From Treponema sp. (lineage in GTDB: Bacteria > Spirochaetota > Spirochaetia > Treponematales > Treponemataceae): DNA of 63,333 nt. Each line of letters begins with the position of its first letter. Position 1 is the stretch's first letter. The notes beneath the pieces were generated by a model. The model saw only the letters and a list, made by a program, of their open reading frames with translations. It did no database searches and was not told where the DNA came from. The position numbers were made by a program, and so were the translations under genes. The stretch is from assembly GCA_017938365.1 (NCBI GenBank), contig JAGBBT010000113.1, positions 1-63,333 of the forward strand. The letters are read 5' to 3'. Shown here one piece after another: positions 8,493-16,752 of this stretch.

Positions 8493-10160
8493 TTATTGAT
8501 TTAATGCAGAAACTACAGCGTCTATACCGGCTCTACCAACATTTGAAGATTTTCCAACTCCCCATTTTTGAATTCCGTCGTCTGTTGTAATTTGAACATA
8601 AGCAACTGCATAAGTTCCACTTCCTTGACCAACAGAATGTTCATGGAAAGCTGTAATATTGAATTTTTTTACAGGTGTTTGAGCCAATGCATTTACAAAA
8701 GAATCCAATGGTCCGTTACCTTTTCCTCCAATACTTATTTGTTCTCCATTAAGTTTTATAACACCTCTTGTAGCAACATTTTCTTCTGAATTTCCTTCTA
8801 CATGTGTTGATGCTAAATCAAGAATTTCCAATGGAGATTTAACTTCAATCCACTGTTTTTCGAAAATTTCTTTTATTTCTTCTGGTTGTAATTCTCTTTG
8901 AGCTTTATCACTTTCTGATTTTATTAAATCACCAACAGAAGGTTGCATTGCCTTTGGAATTGAATAACCAAAATTGTGTTCCAATATAAATGAAGATCCG
9001 CCTTTACCACTTTGGCTATTAATTCTAATAATTCCTTCATATTTACGACCAATATCATGAGGGTCAATAAGTAAATATGGAACATCCCAAACTGCATCTT
9101 CAGACATTTTTGCACGAGCAGCAAGACCTTTTGCAATGGCGTCTTGATGTCCTCCAGATAAAGCTGTGTAAGCTAATCCTCCAGCATAAGGTGATCTTGG
9201 ATTAATTTCCATTTTTGTATATTCCATATATGCATCTGCAATTTCTGGAAGATTTTCAAAATTTAATTTTGGATCAACACCCTGACTCAACATATTAAGT
9301 GCAACTGTTACAATATCAAGATTTCCTGTGCGTTCTCCATTTCCAAAAAGACAACCTTCTACCCTATCTGCACCTGCCAAAAGACCTAATTCACAAGACG
9401 CAACACCTGTTCCTCTATCATTGTGACAATGTGTTGATATGATTACATTTTCGCGATTTGAAATTTTTGAAGCAAAATATTCAATAGAATCTGCGTAAAC
9501 ATTTGGTGTATAACACTCAACTGTTGTAGGAAGATTAAAAATAATTTTGTTATCGGCTGAATATCCCCATTCACGACCAACTGCTTCACAAATTTCTATA
9601 GCATAATCAATTTCTGTCATTGAGTAACTTTCTGGAGAATATTCCAATCTTATTCGGCGTTTTTCATCTTCTGTTAAATCTTTCATACAGTTTTTTATGC
9701 ATTTTACGCCTTCAATTGCAATCTGAATAATTTCTTCTTTTGTTTTGTTAAATGTATATTTTCGTTGTGCAGGAGATGTTGAATTATATATATGGAATAT
9801 AACTTGTGGTGCACCTTTTATACATTCCATTGTACGCTTTACAAGTTTTTCTCTGGCCTGACAAAGAACTTGAATTGTAACATCTTCTGGAATTCTATTT
9901 TCTTCTATAAGTCTGCGGATAAATTCAAATTCTGTATCGCTAGCAGAAGGAAATCCAACTTCTATTTCTTTAAAACCTAATTTTACCAACAAATCAAAAA
10001 AAGCAAGTTTTGTTTCTATTCCCATAGGATCAATAAGGGCTTGATTTCCATCGCGTAAATCCACAGAACACCAAATAGGAGCTTGCTTAATTTCATTAGA
10101 AGGCCATTTTCTGTTAACAACAGGAATTGCTGGCATTGGTTGATACTTTTTTACGTTCAT
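8493..10160 (-). CDS. leuA: 2-isopropylmalate synthase
   Basis: Condenses 2-ketoisovalerate with acetyl-CoA, the first committed step of leucine synthesis. The 555 residues are the long form (KYQPMPAIPVVNRKWPS start) with a TIM-barrel domain carrying the metal and substrate motif LRDGNQALIDPM near residue 30, the HCHNDRGTG metal site, and a C-terminal allosteric regulatory domain for leucine feedback (GKGNGPLDSFVNAL onward). The start at 10160 has GGAG 6 nt upstream; the reading frame continues upstream without a ribosome site and overlaps the attenuator. It is preceded by a leucine-rich leader peptide and a terminator, so expression is controlled by leucine supply. Confidence 0.96.
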   Translation of the reverse strand: MNVKKYQPMPAIPVVNRKWPSNEIKQAPIWCSVDLRDGNQALIDPMGIETKLAFFDLLVKLGFKEIEVGFPSASDTEFEFIRRLIEENRIPEDVTIQVLCQAREKLVKRTMECIKGAPQVIFHIYNSTSPAQRKYTFNKTKEEIIQIAIEGVKCIKNCMKDLTEDEKRRIRLEYSPESYSMTEIDYAIEICEAVGREWGYSADNKIIFNLPTTVECYTPNVYADSIEYFASKISNRENVIISTHCHNDRGTGVASCELGLLAGADRVEGCLFGNGERTGNLDIVTVALNMLSQGVDPKLNFENLPEIADAYMEYTKMEINPRSPYAGGLAYTALSGGHQDAIAKGLAARAKMSEDAVWDVPYLLIDPHDIGRKYEGIIRINSQSGKGGSSFILEHNFGYSIPKAMQPSVGDLIKSESDKAQRELQPEEIKEIFEKQWIEVKSPLEILDLASTHVEGNSEENVATRGVIKLNGEQISIGGKGNGPLDSFVNALAQTPVKKFNITAFHEHSVGQGSGTYAVAYVQITTDDGIQKWGVGKSSNVGRAGIDAVVSALNQ

Positions 10161-10170
10161 ATTTTTCTCC

Positions 10171-10203
10171 AAAAAAAAAGACCTATTGCCAAAGCAACAG
10201 GTC
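10171..10203 (-). terminator. Attenuator terminator in the leuA leader
   Basis: On the minus strand GACCTGTTGC, a four-base loop and GCAATAGGTC form a 10-bp stem with one G-T pair, followed by nine T. It sits between the leader peptide stop and leuA. An upstream GCCAA at the end of the leader ORF could pair with TTGGC inside this hairpin, which would be a candidate antiterminator. Confidence 0.9.
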
Positions 10204-10236
10204 GCTGTGTACATAATTATAATTACACCACTTACC

Positions 10237-10293
10237 TTAGCATTGGCCCGATACGAGAACATTACATAGTAGTAGTAGTGAATTCAATTTCAT
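10237..10293 (-). CDS. leuL: Leucine operon leader peptide
   Basis: An 18-codon ORF encoding MKLNSLLLLCNVLVSGQC, with four consecutive CTA leucine codons and one CTC further on. It lies 34 bp upstream of the terminator hairpin and about 75 bp upstream of leuA. In ribosome-mediated attenuation, stalling at Leu codons when charged tRNA-Leu is scarce prevents terminator formation. The ATG is 6 nt after a -10-like hexamer and lacks a ribosome site, so the transcript probably begins at or next to the start codon. Confidence 0.88.
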   Translation of the reverse strand: MKLNSLLLLCNVLVSGQC

Positions 10294-10299
10294 AGTTTT

Positions 10300-10328
10300 A
10301 GTATGGTATTTTATAAACTTTAAGTCAA
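10300..10328 (-). promoter_or_regulatory. Promoter of leuL-leuA
   Basis: TTGACT (10323-10328) and CATACT (10300-10305) on the minus strand are separated by 17 bp. The expected start point coincides with the leuL ATG at 10293. Confidence 0.7.
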
Positions 10329-10352
10329 GATATATTTTTAATATGTTTAGAA

Positions 10353-12533
10353 TTAAAGTCCACAAATATCCTTAAATAATAATTTTAATGATGTTGCAAA
10401 CATTTTTGTTTCGGCTTCCATTTCGGCAAAAAACTCATTGTCAGTTATTGTTCCTAAAACAGCTTCCATTTCTCTTGCATTTCTGAATGTAATCATTCTG
10501 AACTCATCATCATAATCTTTCATTCTTGAACTTAGTGCAGCATGGTACATTTCTTCATTAACAGCCAAAACATCAACTTCTATATCTTTATATATTTCAG
10601 TTGTAAAATCGTCTATAGGTCGAGAATATAAGTTTTCTAAAATTGAAATAGCATAAGTTGCCTTGTATAAAACATAATTCTTCTCGCATTCGTCATAAAA
10701 TTTATGAACTTCTTGCCATGTATTTATTGTTTTATTTTTTATGTTGTCAAATAATTCTACGATTTTTGCTTTTGGAATAATTTGTCCGCCTACATTAAGC
10801 CAACTTTCAAAAAGGTTTTGACTTCTTATAAATTCAAAATCTTCCATAGTAAAGGCTTCTTTATCATTCTGCTTACAATAATCAATTAATGCCAACACAG
10901 AAAAATATTTTGCAATCTTTCTGTATTCTTTATAACTTTGAATTGGTTTATAAATTAAAGCTCCGTATTTTTTTTGGCAACTAGGATCTTCTAAAACAAT
11001 TTTTTTATCTGGATTTTTATGCATGTAATCTTTGGCTTTTTGTCTGATTTCTGCATAACTTAAATCCTTTACATTCTCAAAACCTTCAACCTTATTTTCT
11101 ACAAGGTAATCTGCTGTTAAATCGATTAATCGTTTTATCGCTATCACAATTTCTTGTATTGAGTCTGGAGCAATTGGATTTGTTTCGATATGTTGAATTT
11201 TATTAATTCGTTTATCTCGTTTTAAAAATTTAGATTTATTTCTTGCAACAGCATACATATTATATAAGAACCAATATGCAGGGATAATATGTATAGGTTT
11301 ACAAGGACCATCAGAAGCTACTAATGAAAATGGATAAGAAATATTTAATTCATTTTGATAGCTTCCTTTAGAAACTAAAGTAAAACATGCAAAACGAGAA
11401 TTATGTTTAAAATCTGAACATAAACCTGGCCAAAAACCGCGACCTGCAAACATCTCGCCATCTGGAGAGCGAGAATTATGATTTGAACCAATAGTTGCCC
11501 CGGAAGCAATATTTGTTTGTCCGCAAAGTGTAGAAGCAATTAAGAATGAAGAATTATGATGTTGTTCATGGAATGGGAAAATAAGGTTGTTAAGAATTTC
11601 ACAACAAGAAACAGTAGAGTTATCACCCAAAACAGAATTTAATAATCTTGCACCGTACTTTAATTGACAATTTCTACCAATGACAAATCTTACAGCAACA
11701 GCTTGATAAAAAACTTTACTACCGTATCCTAATATTCCGTTAACAAGTTCAACACCCTCACCTATTTGGCTTGGTTCTTCTTTGCTCGAAAGAATGGTTA
11801 TATTTTTTAGCTTAAAAGCCCCTTTTATGTAAGAATTCGCACCAACTTTTACATCTTTTAACAAAGTTGTATTTTTTATGATAGCATCATCTTCAACAAT
11901 ACCAACAGTATTAAGTTCTTTGGTATTTCCGACTTCTGTCATTTCTATAAAGCGTTGCTGAAGTTCTTTATCTTCTCTAAATCTTGACCATATAAAAGCA
12001 TCAGCTGGAATCATTTCTTCAAAAGGCAAAACAGCTCTTTTGTCGTTTTCATTACCAACTCCAATCCAAATACGATTACTTTCTGGTTCACCATCTTTTA
12101 AAATTCCATTACCGAATTTTGAGTGATTTGTACAACTCATTTCTTGAATATTAAAAAGCATTACTCTATTTCCAATAGAATAATTAGATAAGAAACGAAC
12201 ATTACGAATTACAACATTGTCACCAAGAACAACATTTTCTAAATATGAATTATATAAACCTACATTTAATACTAAATCATGAAACTTAAGTGCAGAATTT
12301 GTTAGTTTACCAATGATAACATATCCTAAAAATTCACATTTTCTGATAAGAGTTGGATCAAATTCTCCTTCAATATCAGAAACAAAAATGTTCTTCCAAG
12401 AAGAATCATTATTAATATTTGAATTTGCTTTTAAGATATTAATTTCTTTTTCTGTAAGATTACGCTTACCTTTTATTAATTGTTTTGGAACATCAATTAA
12501 ACAAGATTGATTTAATTCAATAACTTCTGGCAT
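10353..12533 (-). CDS. DUF4954 left-handed beta-helix protein
   Basis: A 726-residue cytosolic protein. Residues about 70-400 show the irregular hexapeptide pattern of a left-handed parallel beta-helix (NSYLENVVLGDNVVIRNVRF, SYIKGAFKLKNITIL, GATIGSNHNSRSPDG), as in sugar-nucleotide acyltransferases and pyrophosphorylase tails. The C-terminal 300 residues are helical. I place it in DUF4954, a family I associate with Bacteroidetes and spirochaetes. The reaction is unknown; a nucleotide-sugar or acyl-transfer role is only suggested by the fold. It has its own promoter and is divergent from the fused M16 gene. Confidence 0.75.
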   Translation of the reverse strand: MPEVIELNQSCLIDVPKQLIKGKRNLTEKEINILKANSNINNDSSWKNIFVSDIEGEFDPTLIRKCEFLGYVIIGKLTNSALKFHDLVLNVGLYNSYLENVVLGDNVVIRNVRFLSNYSIGNRVMLFNIQEMSCTNHSKFGNGILKDGEPESNRIWIGVGNENDKRAVLPFEEMIPADAFIWSRFREDKELQQRFIEMTEVGNTKELNTVGIVEDDAIIKNTTLLKDVKVGANSYIKGAFKLKNITILSSKEEPSQIGEGVELVNGILGYGSKVFYQAVAVRFVIGRNCQLKYGARLLNSVLGDNSTVSCCEILNNLIFPFHEQHHNSSFLIASTLCGQTNIASGATIGSNHNSRSPDGEMFAGRGFWPGLCSDFKHNSRFACFTLVSKGSYQNELNISYPFSLVASDGPCKPIHIIPAYWFLYNMYAVARNKSKFLKRDKRINKIQHIETNPIAPDSIQEIVIAIKRLIDLTADYLVENKVEGFENVKDLSYAEIRQKAKDYMHKNPDKKIVLEDPSCQKKYGALIYKPIQSYKEYRKIAKYFSVLALIDYCKQNDKEAFTMEDFEFIRSQNLFESWLNVGGQIIPKAKIVELFDNIKNKTINTWQEVHKFYDECEKNYVLYKATYAISILENLYSRPIDDFTTEIYKDIEVDVLAVNEEMYHAALSSRMKDYDDEFRMITFRNAREMEAVLGTITDNEFFAEMEAETKMFATSLKLLFKDICGL

Positions 12534-12552
12534 TTTTTAACTCTTAAAAAAT

Positions 12553-12581
12553 ATATTAATTTCTCTAATAATTTGAGTCAA
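12553..12581 (-). promoter_or_regulatory. Promoter of the DUF4954 gene
   Basis: TTGACT (12576-12581) and TAATAT (12553-12558) on the minus strand are separated by 17 bp, about 20 bp before the start codon. Confidence 0.65.
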
Positions 12582-12675
12582 TAAAAAAATTTAAATCCCT
12601 TAATAAAAAAAAGAATAATATAGCTGATACAAACTTACATAGAATCATATAAAACAAAATGATATAATGCTTATG

Positions 12676-15432
12676 ATGAAACGACTTATTTCCTTGTTAA
12701 ACTTTTTACTATTTTTTGCAATACGCTTATTTGCCTTTACAGAAGAAGACATAAAAAATTACACACTTGAAAATGGATTAAAAATATTTTTTTTAAAAGA
12801 TACAACAACAGCAACAATTAGAACTGAATTAAATATCTTAGCAGGGTTATCTCAACAAGAAAAAGACTCTGTCGGGTTTATTCAATTATACGCAAGACTT
12901 GCTGAATTAGAATTAACTCCTGATTGTGTAAAGACTGAAGATATTACAAGTCCTAATCAATTAGAAAATACATTAATCAAATATACTAATTATTTTAAAG
13001 AACTAAGTGTTTCAGATACAAAACTAAACAAAGAAGTTAGTTCCTTAAAAAAATACGCTTCTGATTTTACAACCTCAATAACCGGTTTTATAAACGCAGC
13101 TATTGATTCTAGAATATTTAGCGAATCACCATGGAAACAAGAATCTGGAATAAATCCATTGTCTATATCCACAAAATCGACTTCTGAAATTCGTTCCATA
13201 TTAAATTCCATTACAAAAAAATATTATACTCCGCAAAACGCTTTACTATATGTGTCTGGAAACATTACAGAAAAAGAATTATTAACACTTGTACAAAAAT
13301 ATTTTGGTAATATAAAAAATACAAGTGAAAAACAGAATAATTCTAACATTATTACAAACACAAATGCTAACGAACAAAAAATTCAGAAATTTGTATTAAC
13401 TCACGATGACTTATCTACGGACTTAACACAAATTGTTATTCAATACAAAGATTTTTCTTCAATAGAAACAGAACTTCTTTCTAAAATTTTTAATAATAAT
13501 AAGTCTGAATATAAAAGGCTTTTACTAAAACAAAGAAACTTAGCAATAAGAGATGCTGAATATATAAATATTTCCGCCGCAAATAATCGTAACTCTAATA
13601 GGTTAATAATTCAGTCAATTTTAGAAAAAACAAAAGTATCTCCTGTAATTCAAGGAGACTTATTTTTGCAAATGGCAACAGAAACAAACAGAATTACATC
13701 TCAAGAATTAGAACTTGTAAAAAAAATATATGAATCAAATTACATTGCTACTTTTGATAACTCTCAAGAACTAATAAAGCTATATGCAAACTTTAATATA
13801 AAAAATCAAAATGCAAATAGTTCACTACAAAAACAAATTGATGAAATTAAAAATCTAACTGTTGAATCCCTTAATTCTGTTTATAATGCAAAAACACCCT
13901 ATGTTTTTTTGCTTGTAAATACAAAGAATTACATAAAATACGAAAAAGAATTTAAAAAATCTGGGTACATTAGACTTACAGAAAAAAATAGTTTTTGGTT
14001 TAAACAAGAAAATCAAAAAAACAAAAAGCACCCATCACAAACAACTACTAAAACTCACTCTTCTACTAATAAATATTCAGAAGCTGCTGACAGATTTATT
14101 ACAGAAAATAAAAATCAATTCAGTAGTTTTTATCTAACAAATTCTATTCCCGTAGTAATTAAAGAAGTTAAAAATTCAACTACAGTTGCAATTAATCTTT
14201 CCATAGACGGTGGAGATTTGCTTTTTGCTACAAAAAATATTGGTCTAACTTCTGTTTTAACAAATTCTTTAGCTCTAAATATACAAAAACAATTGGATAT
14301 AAAAGCATCGCAAGGTATTTTAAGAAGAAATACAAATGTTACAGCACAAACATTTGCTTCTAGCTCATTAATAACAATAACTTGCAATACAAACGAATTA
14401 TATGATTGTTTAAATGCTGCAGCAGAAGCTATAATTTTTGGAGATATAACACCTGCTATGGCAGATGGAATTATGTACGACTTGAGAACACAATGGAGAA
14501 TTCAGACAGGTGCTCCGGATTTTCAATTACTTTGCGAGGCTGTAAGAACAATTTACTCAAAACCGTATACAAACTTATTTGAAAATAACAAAGATAAACC
14601 TAATAAAATGGATTATACAGACATTATTGCGGCTTATCCAATAATATTAGACTCATCAAGATTTTCAATATCACTTGTTGGAGGTATTGATAATAATGAA
14701 GAGTTAAAAAATGTATTAAATAAGAACTTTGGAGAATTGAATTCCATAAAGGAAACAGAATCAATAAAAAGTACTGTTCCACAAAATAAAATAAAAGATA
14801 AAACAAAGAGAATTCAAATTAAACATCAATTTTTTACAGATATTTCTGCTGATAAAGCAGGCCCTAGACCTGCAGTTTTGATTCCAACTACAGATTTTTC
14901 AGATCCATTACTATATATAATTGGAACTCCAGAAATTTCATCTACAGATTGTGCTTTATTTAATGCTTTATTGTACCGTTTAGAAGAAAAGCTTCAAGAA
15001 AAAGTAAGCTCTGAACAAAAAGTAATTGTAAAAGCACCTACTAGCGATTTACCTTTTGCTCAAATCATAGTAACAAAAATTAAACATATAAACCAAACTG
15101 ATTCACTGTATAAAAATGTTATTTCTGATTTAATAGAAGAATTAAAATTAATAATCGATAACAAACTAGAATTTGTTAAAGATTTAGAAAAAAACTATGT
15201 TCTTAATGAATTAGAAAACAAATGGGTTTTAAAGGAACTTACAAAAACAAATAACCTAATTGGAACTTCGGAATTAATTCATAACGGAATAATTCATAAT
15301 AATCCTACATTATATATTGATATGTATAAAGCAATAACAAACGCAACTGCAGAAGATTATTATATTATTGCAAAATCCTTTTTTGAAGATGCTCAAACTT
15401 TAAGACTTTATTCTGCAGATTCAAAAAAATAA
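12676..15432 (+). CDS. Fused double M16-like protein, both zinc sites lost
   Basis: A 918-residue exported protein (signal MKRLISLLNFLLFFAIRLFA). It contains two M16 units in tandem. The first matches the active protease at 6900-8366, sharing FSESPWK, the Y-x-P-x-N-A-L-x-V-x-G pattern and a C-terminal NSFWFKQ like NAFWWMK. The second matches the inactive lipoprotein at 5533-6870 (NSIPVVIKEV against NGIPVILKNV). The zinc motif HLYEH is QLYAR near residue 69 in the first half and SVLTN near 521 in the second, so no catalysis is expected. Its length is close to the sum of the pair. A role as a binding or scaffold protein is inferred. TATAAT lies 7 nt before the ATG at 12676; ATGs at 12667 and 12673 are alternatives. 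Confidence 0.82.
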   Translation: MKRLISLLNFLLFFAIRLFAFTEEDIKNYTLENGLKIFFLKDTTTATIRTELNILAGLSQQEKDSVGFIQLYARLAELELTPDCVKTEDITSPNQLENTLIKYTNYFKELSVSDTKLNKEVSSLKKYASDFTTSITGFINAAIDSRIFSESPWKQESGINPLSISTKSTSEIRSILNSITKKYYTPQNALLYVSGNITEKELLTLVQKYFGNIKNTSEKQNNSNIITNTNANEQKIQKFVLTHDDLSTDLTQIVIQYKDFSSIETELLSKIFNNNKSEYKRLLLKQRNLAIRDAEYINISAANNRNSNRLIIQSILEKTKVSPVIQGDLFLQMATETNRITSQELELVKKIYESNYIATFDNSQELIKLYANFNIKNQNANSSLQKQIDEIKNLTVESLNSVYNAKTPYVFLLVNTKNYIKYEKEFKKSGYIRLTEKNSFWFKQENQKNKKHPSQTTTKTHSSTNKYSEAADRFITENKNQFSSFYLTNSIPVVIKEVKNSTTVAINLSIDGGDLLFATKNIGLTSVLTNSLALNIQKQLDIKASQGILRRNTNVTAQTFASSSLITITCNTNELYDCLNAAAEAIIFGDITPAMADGIMYDLRTQWRIQTGAPDFQLLCEAVRTIYSKPYTNLFENNKDKPNKMDYTDIIAAYPIILDSSRFSISLVGGIDNNEELKNVLNKNFGELNSIKETESIKSTVPQNKIKDKTKRIQIKHQFFTDISADKAGPRPAVLIPTTDFSDPLLYIIGTPEISSTDCALFNALLYRLEEKLQEKVSSEQKVIVKAPTSDLPFAQIIVTKIKHINQTDSLYKNVISDLIEELKLIIDNKLEFVKDLEKNYVLNELENKWVLKELTKTNNLIGTSELIHNGIIHNNPTLYIDMYKAITNATAEDYYIIAKSFFEDAQTLRLYSADSKK

Positions 15433-16032
15433 CTAATAAAAAACTTTATCCATTTTAAAATCTAATGAATTTATTGGTACGGTTTTTAAAATTTGTTCTG
15501 GATAGCATATTCCTACAATAATTAGATTATCACATATTTTTTTTAACTTAGGAATGTATCTATCATAAAAACCTTTTCCCTTGCCTAATCTATGTCCTGT
15601 TTTTGTAAAAGCAACACCAGGTACTATCATTAAAACCTTCTTTTTATCAAAAAAAGATTCGATATTCAAATTAACTTTTTTTAATGAATTCAGAGGTTCT
15701 AAGATTCCGAATGAACCTTCTTCTAATTGTTCTCTGAAAGATAGATTAGGATTTAATTCATAAAAATCCATATTATAAGTTCCGTATTCTACTTTTGGAA
15801 CAAAAAGTTTTTTTTCTGTTAATGCAATAACATTAATTTTAGTGCAATCTAATTCTGGGAACTTTGGAATATACGAAAAAACAAAATCAGCACTTTTATA
15901 TTCTTCGCAACACAATAAAGTCTTACATATATTGTCAGAAATATTTTCTCTTAACTCAAGATTCGCATACAATGTATTAATATTACTTTTTATTGTTTTA
16001 CGCAAACTTTTTTTTTCTTCAACTATAGTCAT
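15433..16032 (-). CDS. 5-formyltetrahydrofolate cyclo-ligase
   Basis: Converts 5-formyl-THF to 5,10-methenyl-THF with ATP, in one-carbon metabolism. The 199 residues have the family signature PGVAFTKTGHRLGKGKGFYD near the C-terminus, the N-terminal basic region KKSLRKTIK and KLFVPKV in the middle. The start at 16032 is preferred over an in-frame ATG at 16038 because TATAAT (16040-16045) sits 7 nt upstream, which suggests a leaderless mRNA. The stop abuts the stop of the convergent M16 gene with no spacer. Together with fhs at 54424 it gives two folate one-carbon enzymes in the window. Confidence 0.9.
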   Translation of the reverse strand: MTIVEEKKSLRKTIKSNINTLYANLELRENISDNICKTLLCCEEYKSADFVFSYIPKFPELDCTKINVIALTEKKLFVPKVEYGTYNMDFYELNPNLSFREQLEEGSFGILEPLNSLKKVNLNIESFFDKKKVLMIVPGVAFTKTGHRLGKGKGFYDRYIPKLKKICDNLIIVGICYPEQILKTVPINSLDFKMDKVFY

Positions 16033-16060
16033 CTGCAAAATTATATCATAAAATCAACAT

Positions 16061-16546
16061 ATGGAATTAGATATTTTTTTAGTTATATTATCAGGATTAT
16101 TATTCTTTTTAGGATTATTAGGAACTTTTGCACCTATTCTACCAGGAATTCCGCTTGCATGGATAGGACTTTTATTGTCTCATTTCTGTTCTTATACACA
16201 AACAAAAATATGGATTTTGGTGGTTACAGGTATTTTATCAATTGCAGTAATGGTTTTAGACACAATACTACAACCTTGGTTAACAAAAAAATCTGGTGGC
16301 AGTAAAGCAGGAATTTGGGGTTCTACAATAGGTTTATTCATATCATTATTTTTGGGACCTATATTTGTTATTATTGCACCATTTTTAGGAGCTTTTATTG
16401 GAGAACTTTTAAACGATTCCTCAGATATACCAAAAGCTTTAAAAGCTGCTTTTGGAACTTTTAAGGGTTTTCTTTTAGGAACAGGTATAAAAATGATTAC
16501 CATATTTATTTTTATTTGGATTTTCGTTTTTAATTTATTATTTTAA
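16061..16546 (+). CDS. DUF456 integral membrane protein
   Basis: A 161-residue, very hydrophobic protein with four to five membrane segments (about 5-27, 30-50, 52-72, 88-118, 140-160). It contains glycine-rich hairpins such as GTFAPILPGIPLAW and GAFIGELL, typical of DUF456. The transported solute, if any, is unknown. It is divergent from the cyclo-ligase gene with only 28 bp between starts, and is followed by tRNA-Asn. Confidence 0.8.
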   Translation: MELDIFLVILSGLLFFLGLLGTFAPILPGIPLAWIGLLLSHFCSYTQTKIWILVVTGILSIAVMVLDTILQPWLTKKSGGSKAGIWGSTIGLFISLFLGPIFVIIAPFLGAFIGELLNDSSDIPKALKAAFGTFKGFLLGTGIKMITIFIFIWIFVFNLLF

Positions 16547-16575
16547 AAAAAATATAAAAAACCTATAAAAAAATA

Positions 16576-16604
16576 TTGACAGTTTTTTGATAATTTTATA
16601 TTAT
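16576..16604 (+). promoter_or_regulatory. Promoter of tRNA-Asn
   Basis: Consensus TTGACA (16576-16581) and TATTAT (16599-16604) with a 17-bp spacer, 23 bp before the mature tRNA. Confidence 0.85.
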
Positions 16605-16627
16605 CAATATACATTCTTTGAATGAAT

Positions 16628-16700
16628 GGTTCCTTAGCTCAGTCGGTAGAGCAACGGACTGTTAATCCGTGTGTCGCTGGTTCAAGCCCAGCAGGAGCCG
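16628..16700 (+). tRNA. tRNA-Asn (GTT)
   Basis: A 73-nt cloverleaf. The acceptor GGTTCCT pairs with AGGAGCC, the D arm is AGCTCAGTCGGTAGAGC, the anticodon loop CTGTTAA reads GTT, and the T arm has GGTTCAAGCC. CCA is not encoded. It has its own promoter and terminator, so it is a single-gene unit. Confidence 0.97.
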
Positions 16701-16735
16701 AAGACCTAAAACTTTTGTTTTAGGTCTTTTTTTTT
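16701..16735 (+). terminator. Terminator of tRNA-Asn
   Basis: AAGACCTAAAA at 16701-16711 pairs with TTTTAGGTCTT at 16718-16728 and is followed by a T run. It starts at the base after the tRNA. Confidence 0.92.
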
Positions 16736-16752
16736 GCAAATATATTTTCCTT

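Noticed and set aside
10161..10262. N-terminal extension of LeuA
   Set aside because: The frame stays open but crosses the attenuator; the GGAG site and family alignment place the start at 10160.
16669..16752. N-terminal extension of the EAL protein into tRNA-Asn
   Set aside because: The extra 28 codons overlap the tRNA and its terminator and lack a ribosome site.
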